Source: Candidatus Aenigmatarchaeota archaeon (lineage in GTDB: Archaea > Aenigmatarchaeota > Aenigmatarchaeia > QMZP01 > QMZT01). Taken from it: a stretch of DNA of 12,601 nucleotides. Shown piece by piece: positions 5,636 through 11,948 of this stretch. The stretch's first letter is position 1. The number at the start of each line of letters is the position of its first letter. The notes below the pieces were generated by a model that was given only the letters and a program-made list of their open reading frames with translations, was not told the origin of the DNA and did not search any database. The DNA lies in the NCBI GenBank assembly GCA_023128965.1, contig JAGMCY010000172.1:1-12601 (forward strand), read 5' to 3'. The translations under genes and the position numbers were made by a program.

Positions 5636-6586
5636 ATGTTATATCGGGTCATTGTCATGATATGCCTTATCGCTCTCGTGGTTTTCGCCGTGCTGGGGAT
5701 ATTCAGCGCGAAGTACAGGACTGTTGCTAAGGAAGCGTTCGACTGCGTGTTCCGGAGGATCACCCTTCGAAAATGCACGACAGGACTGGACAAGAGACTG
5801 AAGTCCAAGATAACAGGGAAGCTGATGTTGAAACATCCTGGTTTCGCTAGGAATGTTTACAAGCATTTCGAAATGATTTCCTGGGTTTTCACGATTGTTC
5901 TGATAGTGAGCTTCAGCTATTCCGTTTACAGTGTGGCGAACCTTTTCATATACGGCAACTGTAACGGCCCGATACCTGATGCTTTCTGTCTATTCGACCC
6001 GTTCATATCAGAAGGGACGGAAGGCGAGTGCACGATTGAAGCAGCGGTAGGTGAGATAACCGGGGTTCTGGAGGTCCATCCTGACGATCCTGTCATAGGA
6101 CCGGAGGATGCGAAGGTGACGATCATAGAGGCTGGATGTTTCGTTTGCCCTTACACAAAGCAGGCCGTTCCTGTTGTGAAGCAGATAATTTCGCATTACG
6201 GGGATAAGATACGCTTCGTTTACAAGGATTTCCCCGTGAGTTCCGCGCATCCGGGGGCGCAGGAAGCAGCGGAGGCCTCTCACTGTGCGCATGAACAGGG
6301 GAAGTACTGGGAATACCATTACATGCTTTTTGAGAACCAGGGGAAAACGGGCTTTGAGGAGTTAGTGGGTTTCGCGGAGAATCTCGATTTGGATACCGAG
6401 CAGTTCTCGGAATGCCTAGCATCGCATAAATACAAGTCAAAGGTCGATTCCGATTTCAGGGAGGCCTTCGAAATAGGGGTTTACGGAACGCCCACGTTCT
6501 TCATAAACGGCCAGGTTGTTGTGGGTCCAAAAACATTTAACGAGTTCAGACAAATTATAGATAACGAGTTAGCGAGGGGTGGTTGA
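5636..6586 (+). CDS. membrane-anchored DsbA-like thiol-disulfide oxidoreductase
   Basis: This 316-aa protein has a membrane helix near residues 3-23, a basic segment (about 25-80) that should be cytoplasmic, a second helix near 82-104, and an extracytoplasmic thioredoxin-fold domain from about 145 on. The active site is C168-F-V-C171 within EAGCFVCPYTKQ, and the cis-proline is T285-P286 in VYGTPTFFINGQ. A helical insertion between these (around EAAEASHCAHEQGKYWEYH) is the DsbA signature. A cysteine-containing linker (GNCNG, AFCLF, GEC) precedes the domain. DsbA-like proteins make or reshuffle disulfides in exported proteins. The ATG at 5636 is preferred to the TTG at 5627. The stop TGA is followed at once by the ATG of the cysteine desulfurase (TGAATG), so the two are surely cotranscribed. 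No VKOR or DsbB partner is visible here. Confidence 0.88.
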   Translation: MLYRVIVMICLIALVVFAVLGIFSAKYRTVAKEAFDCVFRRITLRKCTTGLDKRLKSKITGKLMLKHPGFARNVYKHFEMISWVFTIVLIVSFSYSVYSVANLFIYGNCNGPIPDAFCLFDPFISEGTEGECTIEAAVGEITGVLEVHPDDPVIGPEDAKVTIIEAGCFVCPYTKQAVPVVKQIISHYGDKIRFVYKDFPVSSAHPGAQEAAEASHCAHEQGKYWEYHYMLFENQGKTGFEELVGFAENLDLDTEQFSECLASHKYKSKVDSDFREAFEIGVYGTPTFFINGQVVVGPKTFNEFRQIIDNELARGG

Positions 6587-7804
6587 ATGGGGCTGGATGT
6601 TGAAAAGATCCGGGAGGACTTTCCTGTTCTGAAAAAGACGGTTAACAACAAGCCCATTATATACATGGATTCGGCATGCATGACCCTTCGGCCGATTCAG
6701 GTTATAGATAAGATCAATGAATACTACAGGGAATATCCCTCCTGCGGTGAGCGGAGCCTTCACAAGCTCGGAAAGAGGGTTGATGAGGAAGTGGAGAAGT
6801 CGCGAAACATCATCAAGAAATTCATCAACGCGAAGAGGATGGAGGAAATAGTTTTCACCAAAAACACGACAGAGGGTATAAACCTTTTGGCGAATTCTTT
6901 GGGTCTGAAACAGGGGGACATCGTTCTCGGAACGGACAAGGAACACAATTCGAACCTCCTTCCATGGCAGAAGCTGGCATCCGAAGGGGTGAAATACGAA
7001 GTTGTAATGTCCGGCAAAGATGATAATTTTTCTTTCGAGAACTTTAAGGAGAAAATGAACAGGGGCGTCAAACTGGTTTCGATGGTTCACATGTCCAATC
7101 TTGACGGGACTACAACGCCCGCGAAGGAGATCGTTAAGACAGCTCACGAAAACGAAGCTCTCGTTCTTCTCGACGGGGCGCAGAGCGTCCCTCATCATCC
7201 CCTGGATGTCAGAAAGCTCGACGTGGATTTCCTCGCTTTCTCCGGACATAAGATGATGGGGCCCTCGGGTATAGGGGTTCTATACGGAAAGAAGGACCTT
7301 CTCGAGAAACTCCCTGCTTTCATGGTAGGCGGCGGGACGGTTGTGGACACGACCCATTACGAAGCGAAGTTTGAGGAACTCCCGCAGAAATTCGAGGCCG
7401 GTCTGCAGAATTACGCCGGGATAATAGGACTGGGCGGGGCAGCGAAGTATCTGATGAAAATAGGGAAGGAGAACATCGAGAAACATGAAATCGAACTGAA
7501 CAGGAGAGTAACCGAGGGGGTTGAAGGGTTCGAAAGGCTCTCGCTGATCGGGCCGGGAGAAGCGGAAAAGAGGGGAGGAATAATATCCTTCAACATAAAC
7601 GGGGTGAGCTCGCACGAGATAGCGATGATGATGGACGAGATGGAGAACATATGCGTCCGTTCGGGAGCGCACTGCGTTCACTCGTGGTTCAACGCGCACA
7701 AGCTGGACGGGAGCGTCCGCGCTTCTTTGTATATTTACAACACCCCTGAGGAATGCGACAAGTTCGTGGAGACGCTGAAAAGGGTAATTGACCTGATGAA
7801 GTGA
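6587..7804 (+). CDS. cysteine desulfurase, SufS/Csd-like (class V aminotransferase fold)
   Basis: This 405-aa PLP enzyme should release sulfur from cysteine as an enzyme persulfide for iron-sulfur clusters or tRNA thiolation. The PLP lysine is K222 in SGHKMMGPSGIGVLYG, the cofactor aspartate is in LLDGAQSVPHH, and the persulfide cysteine is C363 in RSGAHC, the SufS-type position. The N-terminus (IYMDSACMTLRP, then PSCGERSLHKLG) differs from the standard SufS text, which has DNAATSQKP-like and NxNxHRGxH-like segments. It therefore belongs to a divergent branch, and a related activity such as cysteine sulfinate desulfination remains possible. Length is standard. The start codon directly follows the DsbA-like stop, and the next gene's GTG overlaps this stop. 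No SufE, SufBC or scaffold gene is nearby. Confidence 0.88.
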   Translation: MGLDVEKIREDFPVLKKTVNNKPIIYMDSACMTLRPIQVIDKINEYYREYPSCGERSLHKLGKRVDEEVEKSRNIIKKFINAKRMEEIVFTKNTTEGINLLANSLGLKQGDIVLGTDKEHNSNLLPWQKLASEGVKYEVVMSGKDDNFSFENFKEKMNRGVKLVSMVHMSNLDGTTTPAKEIVKTAHENEALVLLDGAQSVPHHPLDVRKLDVDFLAFSGHKMMGPSGIGVLYGKKDLLEKLPAFMVGGGTVVDTTHYEAKFEELPQKFEAGLQNYAGIIGLGGAAKYLMKIGKENIEKHEIELNRRVTEGVEGFERLSLIGPGEAEKRGGIISFNINGVSSHEIAMMMDEMENICVRSGAHCVHSWFNAHKLDGSVRASLYIYNTPEECDKFVETLKRVIDLMK

Positions 7805-8517
7805 TTTTTTATGAGAACAAACAAAGATTAATTATGTTGCCCGTGGTCTTGGGTCTGGTCTTGGCTGTAGTTCATTACTTCAGTGACAAGATACATCCAG
7901 AGGACCCCGTGATAAGACACAAGCTGGTTTCCTTCGTTGCGGGTATTTCCATAACCTATATCTTTCTCCTGCTCCTGCCCGAAGTCTACGCGGGGGTAGA
8001 GTCGCTCAACAAGTTTCTTTTCCTGTTCATCCTCGCCGGTTTCGCCTGCTTTCATCTGATAGAGAAACACATTTATCAGCATGAATCCAAGGAAATCCTT
8101 CACGAGGAGTTGAGGATCGCTCATTCAGCGATGTTCTTCTTCTACCATCTTGTCATAGGCATTCTCTTGGTTGAGATGGTGAACATAAATGCTGTGGGAG
8201 GAATCCTGTTCTTCGTGCCTATCTTGTTCCACACCGCCGTTAGCTCCGCTTCCCTGAAGGGGATACACATAAGCATCAGGGAAAGAATCATGCTTAAAAT
8301 CGTTCTTTCCTGCTCGACGCTGTTCGGCGTGCTGATCGCGTATTTCGTGATGGTCCCTTCGCATATTCTGCACGCGCTCTTGGGCTTCGTTGTGGGGAGT
8401 CTGCTTTACGTAGTTATCAGGGATTCAATTCCGAAAGAAACAGTAGGCAAGGCGATATACTTTGTTCTCGGTGTTGTCGTATACGCCCTGATAATATGGT
8501 TTACCTGGGTCGTGTGA
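7801..8517 (+). CDS. ZIP-like integral membrane protein
   Basis: This 238-aa protein has about eight hydrophobic helices and resembles ZIP-family divalent metal transporters. The second helix reads VSFVAGISITYIFLLLLPE, a short His/Glu-rich cytosolic stretch (HLIEKHIYQHESKEILHEE) lies between helices 3 and 4, FYH and FHTAVSSAS fall on helices 4 and 5 where metal ligands are expected, and GSLLYVVIRDSIPKE matches the penultimate ZIP helix. The usual HNxxD signature of helix 4 is not clear, so the transported ion is uncertain and the protein may be a divergent relative. I use GTG at 7801, which overlaps the desulfurase stop (translational coupling); ATG at 7834 is an alternative. It is the last gene of the DsbA-desulfurase operon, suggesting linked metal and sulfur supply. 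Confidence 0.6.
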   Translation: MIFYENKQRLIMLPVVLGLVLAVVHYFSDKIHPEDPVIRHKLVSFVAGISITYIFLLLLPEVYAGVESLNKFLFLFILAGFACFHLIEKHIYQHESKEILHEELRIAHSAMFFFYHLVIGILLVEMVNINAVGGILFFVPILFHTAVSSASLKGIHISIRERIMLKIVLSCSTLFGVLIAYFVMVPSHILHALLGFVVGSLLYVVIRDSIPKETVGKAIYFVLGVVVYALIIWFTWVV

Positions 8518-8543
8518 AAATTGATTTGAGGTGGAAAGATACT

Positions 8544-8562
8544 TATATAACAGTGTTATATA
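8544..8562 (+). promoter_or_regulatory. TATA-embedded perfect palindrome (likely operator)
   Basis: TATATAAC-AGT-GTTATATA is a perfect 8+3+8 inverted repeat lying between the ZIP-like gene and the YHS permease. Each half contains a TATA-like core. The right half is centred about 25 bases before the ATG at 8584, fitting a leaderless start; the left half would start about 10 bases earlier. A dimeric repressor bound here would cover the TATA box, as for archaeal metal sensors of the ArsR or DtxR type. No such regulator gene is in the window. Confidence 0.6.
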
Positions 8563-8583
8563 TTTTCTCTATCGGTGTTTTGG

Positions 8584-9735
8584 ATGGGAAAGAAAGAGGA
8601 CAGGAGAGATCCTGTATGCGGGATGAAAGGAACCATTCGAAAGCACGGGCATTATTTCTGCAGTCAGCACTGCATTGAAAAATACGAGAAAGAACACGGG
8701 GTAAAGGGAGGACACGCAGAATGCGCAGCACACGCGAAGAAGTGGTATAAAGAGAGGTTGTTCGTTGTCTCGGTCGTTTTGGGGATTATATTAATAATCT
8801 CCTTTTTCATCGAATTCCTGAATCCGTTAACCTTCGCTTTCCTTGATTATCTCGGTCTGATATGGTGGGCCCTGTTGCTTGGTTTCCTGCTGGGAGGGGT
8901 GATAGATTATTTCATCCCGAACCAATATATCAGGAGATATTTAACTCCCCATAAGAAAAGGACGGTTCTGTATTCGGTTGTGCTCGGCTTCCTGATGTCG
9001 GCCTGTTCGCACGGAATCCTCGCGATAGCGATGGAGCTCTACAAGAAGGGCGCTTCGACGTCTTCGGTAATCGCCTTCCTCCTCGCTTCGCCCTGGGCGA
9101 ACCTCCCGATAACGATTCTCCTGTTCGGGTTCTTCGGATTCAACGCTTTTTACATCGTGATATCCGCGATAGTCGTCGCTGTGATAACGGGTCTGATCTA
9201 CCAGGTTCTCGACCGGAAAGGGTGGATTGAGTGCAAATACTGTGACATTAAGGTGGATGAGAGTTTCTCTGTTCGCGAGGACGCGAAGAAGAGGATTAAG
9301 AATTACAGAGCGACGAAGGAGAACCTGAAAAGGGATCTCAAGGGCGTAGTCAGGGGGTCGTGGTCGCTGACGAAGATGGTCATGTGGTGGATAATCATAG
9401 GGATGTTCATGGCGAGCTTCGCTCGCGCGTTCATCCCCCACGATTGGTTCATGCTGTATCTGGGTCCCACTTTATTGGGTTTGTTCGTGACTTTAATACT
9501 TGCGACGGTGATAGAAGTTTGCTCGGAAGGGTCCGCTCCCCTATCGTTTGAAATATTCAAACAAACAGGGGCTTTCGGGAACTCGTTCGTCTTCCTCAAC
9601 GCCGGGGTGGCGACTGATTACACGGAGATTGGACTCCTGTGGAGCAACGTGGGGAAGAGGGCGGCAATCCTTCTTCCGATCATAACCGTTCCGCAAATCA
9701 TGGTCTTAGGCTGGCTCTTCAACGTGTTCCTATGA
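8584..9735 (+). CDS. permease (COG0701/ArsP-like) with N-terminal YHS/TRASH metal-binding domain
   Basis: The 383-aa protein starts with a metal-binding finger, DPVCGM at 9-14 and YFCSQHC at 24-30 (C12, C26, C30), the YHS/TRASH pattern found on copper and heavy-metal transporters and sensors. About eight membrane helices follow in two repeats. Each repeat has the family hallmark: SACSHGILAIAMELYKKGAS then FLLASPWANLP in the first half, and EVCSEGSAPLSFEIFK then FLNAGVATDY in the second. COG0701 permeases include ArsP, an exporter of trivalent organoarsenicals, and many uncharacterised members. The cytosolic loop between repeats holds C217-x2-C220 and a basic helix. Substrate is probably a soft metal or metalloid but cannot be fixed. 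I chose ATG at 8584 on TATA spacing; GTG at 8575 is also in frame. Its own promoter has a palindromic operator, so it is likely inducible. Confidence 0.85.
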   Translation: MGKKEDRRDPVCGMKGTIRKHGHYFCSQHCIEKYEKEHGVKGGHAECAAHAKKWYKERLFVVSVVLGIILIISFFIEFLNPLTFAFLDYLGLIWWALLLGFLLGGVIDYFIPNQYIRRYLTPHKKRTVLYSVVLGFLMSACSHGILAIAMELYKKGASTSSVIAFLLASPWANLPITILLFGFFGFNAFYIVISAIVVAVITGLIYQVLDRKGWIECKYCDIKVDESFSVREDAKKRIKNYRATKENLKRDLKGVVRGSWSLTKMVMWWIIIGMFMASFARAFIPHDWFMLYLGPTLLGLFVTLILATVIEVCSEGSAPLSFEIFKQTGAFGNSFVFLNAGVATDYTEIGLLWSNVGKRAAILLPIITVPQIMVLGWLFNVFL

Positions 9736-9757
9736 ATAGGCAAGTAGGCACGCCACC

Positions 9758-9767
9758 TTTTATTAAT
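9758..9767 (+). promoter_or_regulatory. TATA box for the Hjc gene
   Basis: TTTTATTAAT is centred about 26 bases before the ATG at 9788. There is no ribosome binding site, so the message is probably leaderless. Confidence 0.6.
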
Positions 9768-9787
9768 CTTTCTTCCCAAGTATCTTC

Positions 9788-10129
9788 ATGGTCAAGAGCT
9801 ATGCGAGGGGGAGGAGGTTCGAATACCACGTGGTCTACAAGTTAGCGAAACACGGGATAAACAGCCGGAGAGTCGCTTTGTCCGGAAGACAGCCTTCCCC
9901 GGACATTCCGAACGCTGACATAGTGGTCGAGGAGAAGTTTCTGGGGAAGGCGAAGACGACGAAGGCGAAGAAATACGTTTCCTTCCCGGAGAAGGAGATA
10001 CTTGAACTGGAAAAGAAGGATCTGAAGTTCCTAGTTTTCAACTTCACCAGAACAAACCCCTTTGTCGTGATAAGGTTCGAGGATTTCGTGGACCTGATAA
10101 AACTCTGGAAAGAGAAAGAGAAGCCTTAG
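9788..10129 (+). CDS. hjc: archaeal Holliday junction resolvase (Hjc type)
   Basis: This 113-aa protein has the layout of Hjc, the dimeric nuclease that cuts four-way DNA junctions. The catalytic set of the PD-(D/E)xK nucleases is visible: E12 in RGRRFEYHVV, D39 in SPDI, and E48-x-K50 in VVEEKF. SGRQPSPD corresponds to the SG-x(n)-PD loop of the family, and KKYVSFPEKEILEL resembles the strand and helix that follow the E-x-K motif. It is slightly shorter than most characterised Hjc proteins, and D44 could replace D39 as ligand. It acts in recombination and fork repair. Its stop codon overlaps by four bases with the end of the convergent membrane-protein gene. Confidence 0.82.
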   Translation: MVKSYARGRRFEYHVVYKLAKHGINSRRVALSGRQPSPDIPNADIVVEEKFLGKAKTTKAKKYVSFPEKEILELEKKDLKFLVFNFTRTNPFVVIRFEDFVDLIKLWKEKEKP

Positions 10130-10869
10130 TCCACTTTCTCCTCAATTTCTCTGATTTTTTCCAGGTAACCATCCTTGATATTTTCAAGGTGTTTAATGAT
10201 TCTTTGCTGTGATTCATCCGCTCCCCTCTCCCTCATCCTGCTTATCATCTTGTTTAAATCCATTATGTCTTTCTCACACATCGCTATTTCGAGTTTTCTG
10301 ATATGGGGCAGGGGATAACCCCTGTGGGCCCATATCTCATCTAGTATTTCGTCTATTTCAGGATTGCTTCCGACAGAATATTCACTGATGTCCACAAAGC
10401 GAACGTATTCTTTCGCTATTCTCATGGCTCCACTGAGAACAAGAACATTGTACATTTCGAAAAACTTACTGACTATTTTGAATCTGCTGAGCACGAGACC
10501 TGTTATGATGAAAAAGAATATGTAGTAGTCTATGAAAAGGAAGGAGTATATAAGCGAAATAATGGAAGGGAATATCCAAACAAGTAATGCCATGGTTCCT
10601 ATTGTCCATAAATCAAGTATTATGTACGGAGCTAAATAAACCCTGATCACCCGTAAAGGCTCGACAGTTTCCCTGTAATCCTTGTAAAAATAATGCGCTA
10701 TCAAAAGGCTCGAAATGCAATAAAAGGAGCCCAGAAAGAAGAAATTAATGGATTCCAAAATCGCGAAATTGAAGAACATTATGCCCGCTGTCATGGACAG
10801 GACCGCCAGGGAAAAGAAAAGGTAGTGAAGGCATTTCAAGTACCATATCCTTATGTAAATCCTTTCCAT
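10126..10869 (-). CDS. unknown four-helix membrane protein with C-terminal coiled coil
   Basis: This 247-aa protein is not recognised. It has four strongly hydrophobic helices in its first 130 residues (about 14-34, 37-58, 76-103 and 105-128). A soluble, charged C-terminal half of about 110 residues follows, with a predicted helical hairpin or coiled coil at the end (DIMDLNKMISRMRERGA and the segment ending IREIEEKVD). It follows the DedA-like gene after 13 bases and has a strong ribosome binding site (GGAGGT, 10876-10881 minus strand, 6 bases before ATG), so it is the second gene of a two-gene operon. Codon use is AT-richer than DedA. It overlaps the end of hjc tail-to-tail by four bases. 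A membrane-associated function with a cytosolic helical domain is all that can be said. Confidence 0.75.
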   Translation of the reverse strand: MERIYIRIWYLKCLHYLFFSLAVLSMTAGIMFFNFAILESINFFFLGSFYCISSLLIAHYFYKDYRETVEPLRVIRVYLAPYIILDLWTIGTMALLVWIFPSIISLIYSFLFIDYYIFFFIITGLVLSRFKIVSKFFEMYNVLVLSGAMRIAKEYVRFVDISEYSVGSNPEIDEILDEIWAHRGYPLPHIRKLEIAMCEKDIMDLNKMISRMRERGADESQQRIIKHLENIKDGYLEKIREIEEKVD

Positions 10870-10875
10870 ATCAAG

Positions 10876-10881
10876 ACCTCC
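10876..10881 (-). promoter_or_regulatory. strong Shine-Dalgarno GGAGGT
   Basis: GGAGGT lies 6 bases before the ATG at 10869. It is one of the few clear ribosome binding sites in the window, as expected for the second gene of an operon when first genes are leaderless. Confidence 0.75.
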
Positions 10882-10882
10882 G

Positions 10883-11392
10883 TCATATTCCCCCGAAAAC
10901 CGTTAGCACCCACTGCATCCCGAAGTAACCCCCGAAAGCAAGGGAAATGTTCATTATGAGTTTCCCCGTCAGGGAGGCGAGGAAGAACTTTTTCAGATCG
11001 TACCTTATCGCCCCGCAGATTATCCCGATAACATCGTCGGGGAGGGGCGTGGCAGCGAACAGCGTTATGATGAAAAACGCCCTGTACTTCTCCATCCACC
11101 CGTTCGCTTTTTTCAGCAGGTGTTCGTATTTCTTCTCTATGACCTTCTTTCCTCCGAGGCCGACAGCATACCCCGTGAGTTCTCCGAGTACAGCCCCGAG
11201 GGCGGCCGAAATCCCCACGAGCCAGGGGTTCAGGACCGCGCCGAAAAGGAATACGACCAAGAACGCGGGTATCGGGAATATTATCGTGGCAGAGCCGATG
11301 AAGTTGACAATGAATATCCCCAGGTATCCCCAGGTTCCCGCTATTTCCTGCGACCATGACAAAAACCCCGAGAGAAGCGAAGCGATGTCCAT
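10883..11392 (-). CDS. DedA/VTT-domain membrane protein
   Basis: This 169-aa protein belongs to the DedA (VTT, SNARE-associated) family; characterised members move or flip polyprenyl phosphates and phospholipids. Family marks are IGSATIIFPIPAFLVVFLFGAVLNP in the first re-entrant region, GAVLGELTGYAVGLGGKKV (the E-x-x-GYxxG motif) and FAATPLPDDVIGIICGAIRYDLKKFFLASLTGK (the F-x-R-x-x-P-like second motif, here with TPLPDD), followed by the last helix. Length fits the small archaeal forms. The frame is open far upstream to 11785, but I choose ATG at 11392 because a TATA box lies 27 bases before it and the extension would be the antisense of the neighbouring gene. It shares a 36-base promoter region with the divergent 90-aa gene and precedes the unknown membrane protein in an operon. 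Confidence 0.88.
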   Translation of the reverse strand: MDIASLLSGFLSWSQEIAGTWGYLGIFIVNFIGSATIIFPIPAFLVVFLFGAVLNPWLVGISAALGAVLGELTGYAVGLGGKKVIEKKYEHLLKKANGWMEKYRAFFIITLFAATPLPDDVIGIICGAIRYDLKKFFLASLTGKLIMNISLAFGGYFGMQWVLTVFGGI

Positions 11393-11428
11393 ATAAAAAT
11401 ATTTATCTTTCGCGTTAATATAATAACC
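11393..11428. promoter_or_regulatory. interlocked divergent promoters
   Basis: Only 36 bases separate the two ATG codons. AAATATTTATC (11397-11407) is centred 27 bases before the plus-strand ATG at 11429; TTAATATAATAA (11415-11426) is centred about 27 bases before the minus-strand ATG at 11392. Each TATA box therefore lies beside the opposite gene's start, and both initiation complexes would need the same DNA. Confidence 0.6.
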
Positions 11429-11701
11429 ATGAGTTACGGGAAATCTCCCTGGATCGCGGCTTTCCTGAATTTCGTGATCTGGGGCTCCGGGTACATATAC
11501 ATAAAACACAGGATGGTTTTGGGGACGGGTCTGGTGATAGTCACCTTCTTTAACTTCATTATCCTGATGATGATTCCCGATGTGATAATCCTGAGGAGTT
11601 CGGAACTGTTTTTCCTCTGGCTTTCCTTCATATGGGTCGCGTTGAGTGTGCTGTTCGCGATAGACGTTTACAGGGAGACCGAAGAGCTTAACAGGATTTA
11701 A
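11429..11701 (+). CDS. small membrane protein, three helices
   Basis: This 90-aa protein has three hydrophobic segments (about 8-24, 28-50 and 58-82) and a charged tail (ETEELNRI). Its beginning, AAFLNFVIWGSGYIYIKHR followed by a glycine-containing helix, resembles the 'aa.Ln...pG.G..Y.g....G' pattern of TM2-like small membrane proteins, but I would not name it further. The start is supported by a TATA box 27 bases upstream and no leader. It is transcribed away from the DedA-like gene from the same small promoter region. A cellular role cannot be read from the sequence. Confidence 0.7.
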   Translation: MSYGKSPWIAAFLNFVIWGSGYIYIKHRMVLGTGLVIVTFFNFIILMMIPDVIILRSSELFFLWLSFIWVALSVLFAIDVYRETEELNRI

Positions 11702-11707
11702 ATTTAT

Positions 11708-11739
11708 AAACCTTTTTCCACCATATTTAAAGGTTTCAT
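11708..11739 (+). promoter_or_regulatory. promoter of the 46-aa zinc ribbon with GTTTCAT box and inverted repeat
   Basis: AAACCTTT (11708-11715) and AAAGGTTT (11729-11736) form an 8-bp inverted repeat flanking the TATA-like ATATTTAA (11723-11730). GTTTCAT (11733-11739) follows the TATA box at nearly the same offset as in the two mirror promoters at 5445-5540. By that spacing transcription would start near 11753, four bases before the ATG. The inverted repeat might also act as a terminator hairpin for the 90-aa gene, whose stop is at 11699-11701. Confidence 0.5.
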
Positions 11740-11756
11740 TCAAGGCAGGCGAGAGA

Positions 11757-11897
11757 ATGGAAAAATGGAAATGCAAAAAATGCAATTATGTGTTCGTTGG
11801 GAAGGAAGCCCCGAAAACGTGCCCCAACTGCGGTCATAACGAAGAATTCGAGTTATTTGATGATTTATTGCCGTTCATTCCGTTCTATGATGAGTAG
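11757..11897 (+). CDS. 46-aa rubredoxin-like zinc ribbon protein
   Basis: The protein reads MEKWKCKKCNYVF, then VGKEAPKTCPNCGHN, then an acidic and hydrophobic tail ending FIPFYDE. Four cysteines, C6-x2-C9 and C22-x2-C25, form a rubredoxin-type knuckle pair that could hold one iron or zinc. The spacing is that of the rubredoxin-like domain at the end of rubrerythrins (WxCxxCGY...P..CPxCG), but there is no diiron domain. The 21-residue tail rich in Asp, Glu, Phe and Pro is unusual and could be a docking peptide. Small proteins like this act as electron carriers or zinc-dependent adaptors. A short leader with a purine stretch (GGCGAGAGA) precedes the ATG. The promoter shares the GTTTCAT element with the 54-aa zinc protein. 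Confidence 0.75.
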   Translation: MEKWKCKKCNYVFVGKEAPKTCPNCGHNEEFELFDDLLPFIPFYDE

Positions 11898-11925
11898 TTC
11901 TTTTTCTCTTTAAAAATAAATTCAG
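11898..11925. terminator. possible bidirectional T-rich terminator
   Basis: Directly after the zinc ribbon stop is TTCTTTTTCTCTT on the plus strand, and the next bases give a T-rich stretch (TTTATTTTTAAA) on the minus strand. The two convergent genes probably both end here. Confidence 0.35.
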
Positions 11926-11948
11926 AAATAGTGATTTGAACCGAAAGA

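Noticed and set aside
7280..7699. 139-aa minus-strand frame within the cysteine desulfurase
   Set aside because: It is antisense to the catalytic cysteine region, has no membrane or domain pattern and lacks a promoter.
8496..8678. 60-aa plus-strand frame between the ZIP-like gene and the permease
   Set aside because: It overlaps both genes in another frame, crosses the operator, and has no family-like pattern.
11393..11785. N-terminal extension of the DedA-like gene to 11785
   Set aside because: The extension is antisense to the 90-aa membrane gene, is rich in His and Pro, and would run through both TATA boxes. The ATG at 11392 has a correctly spaced TATA box.
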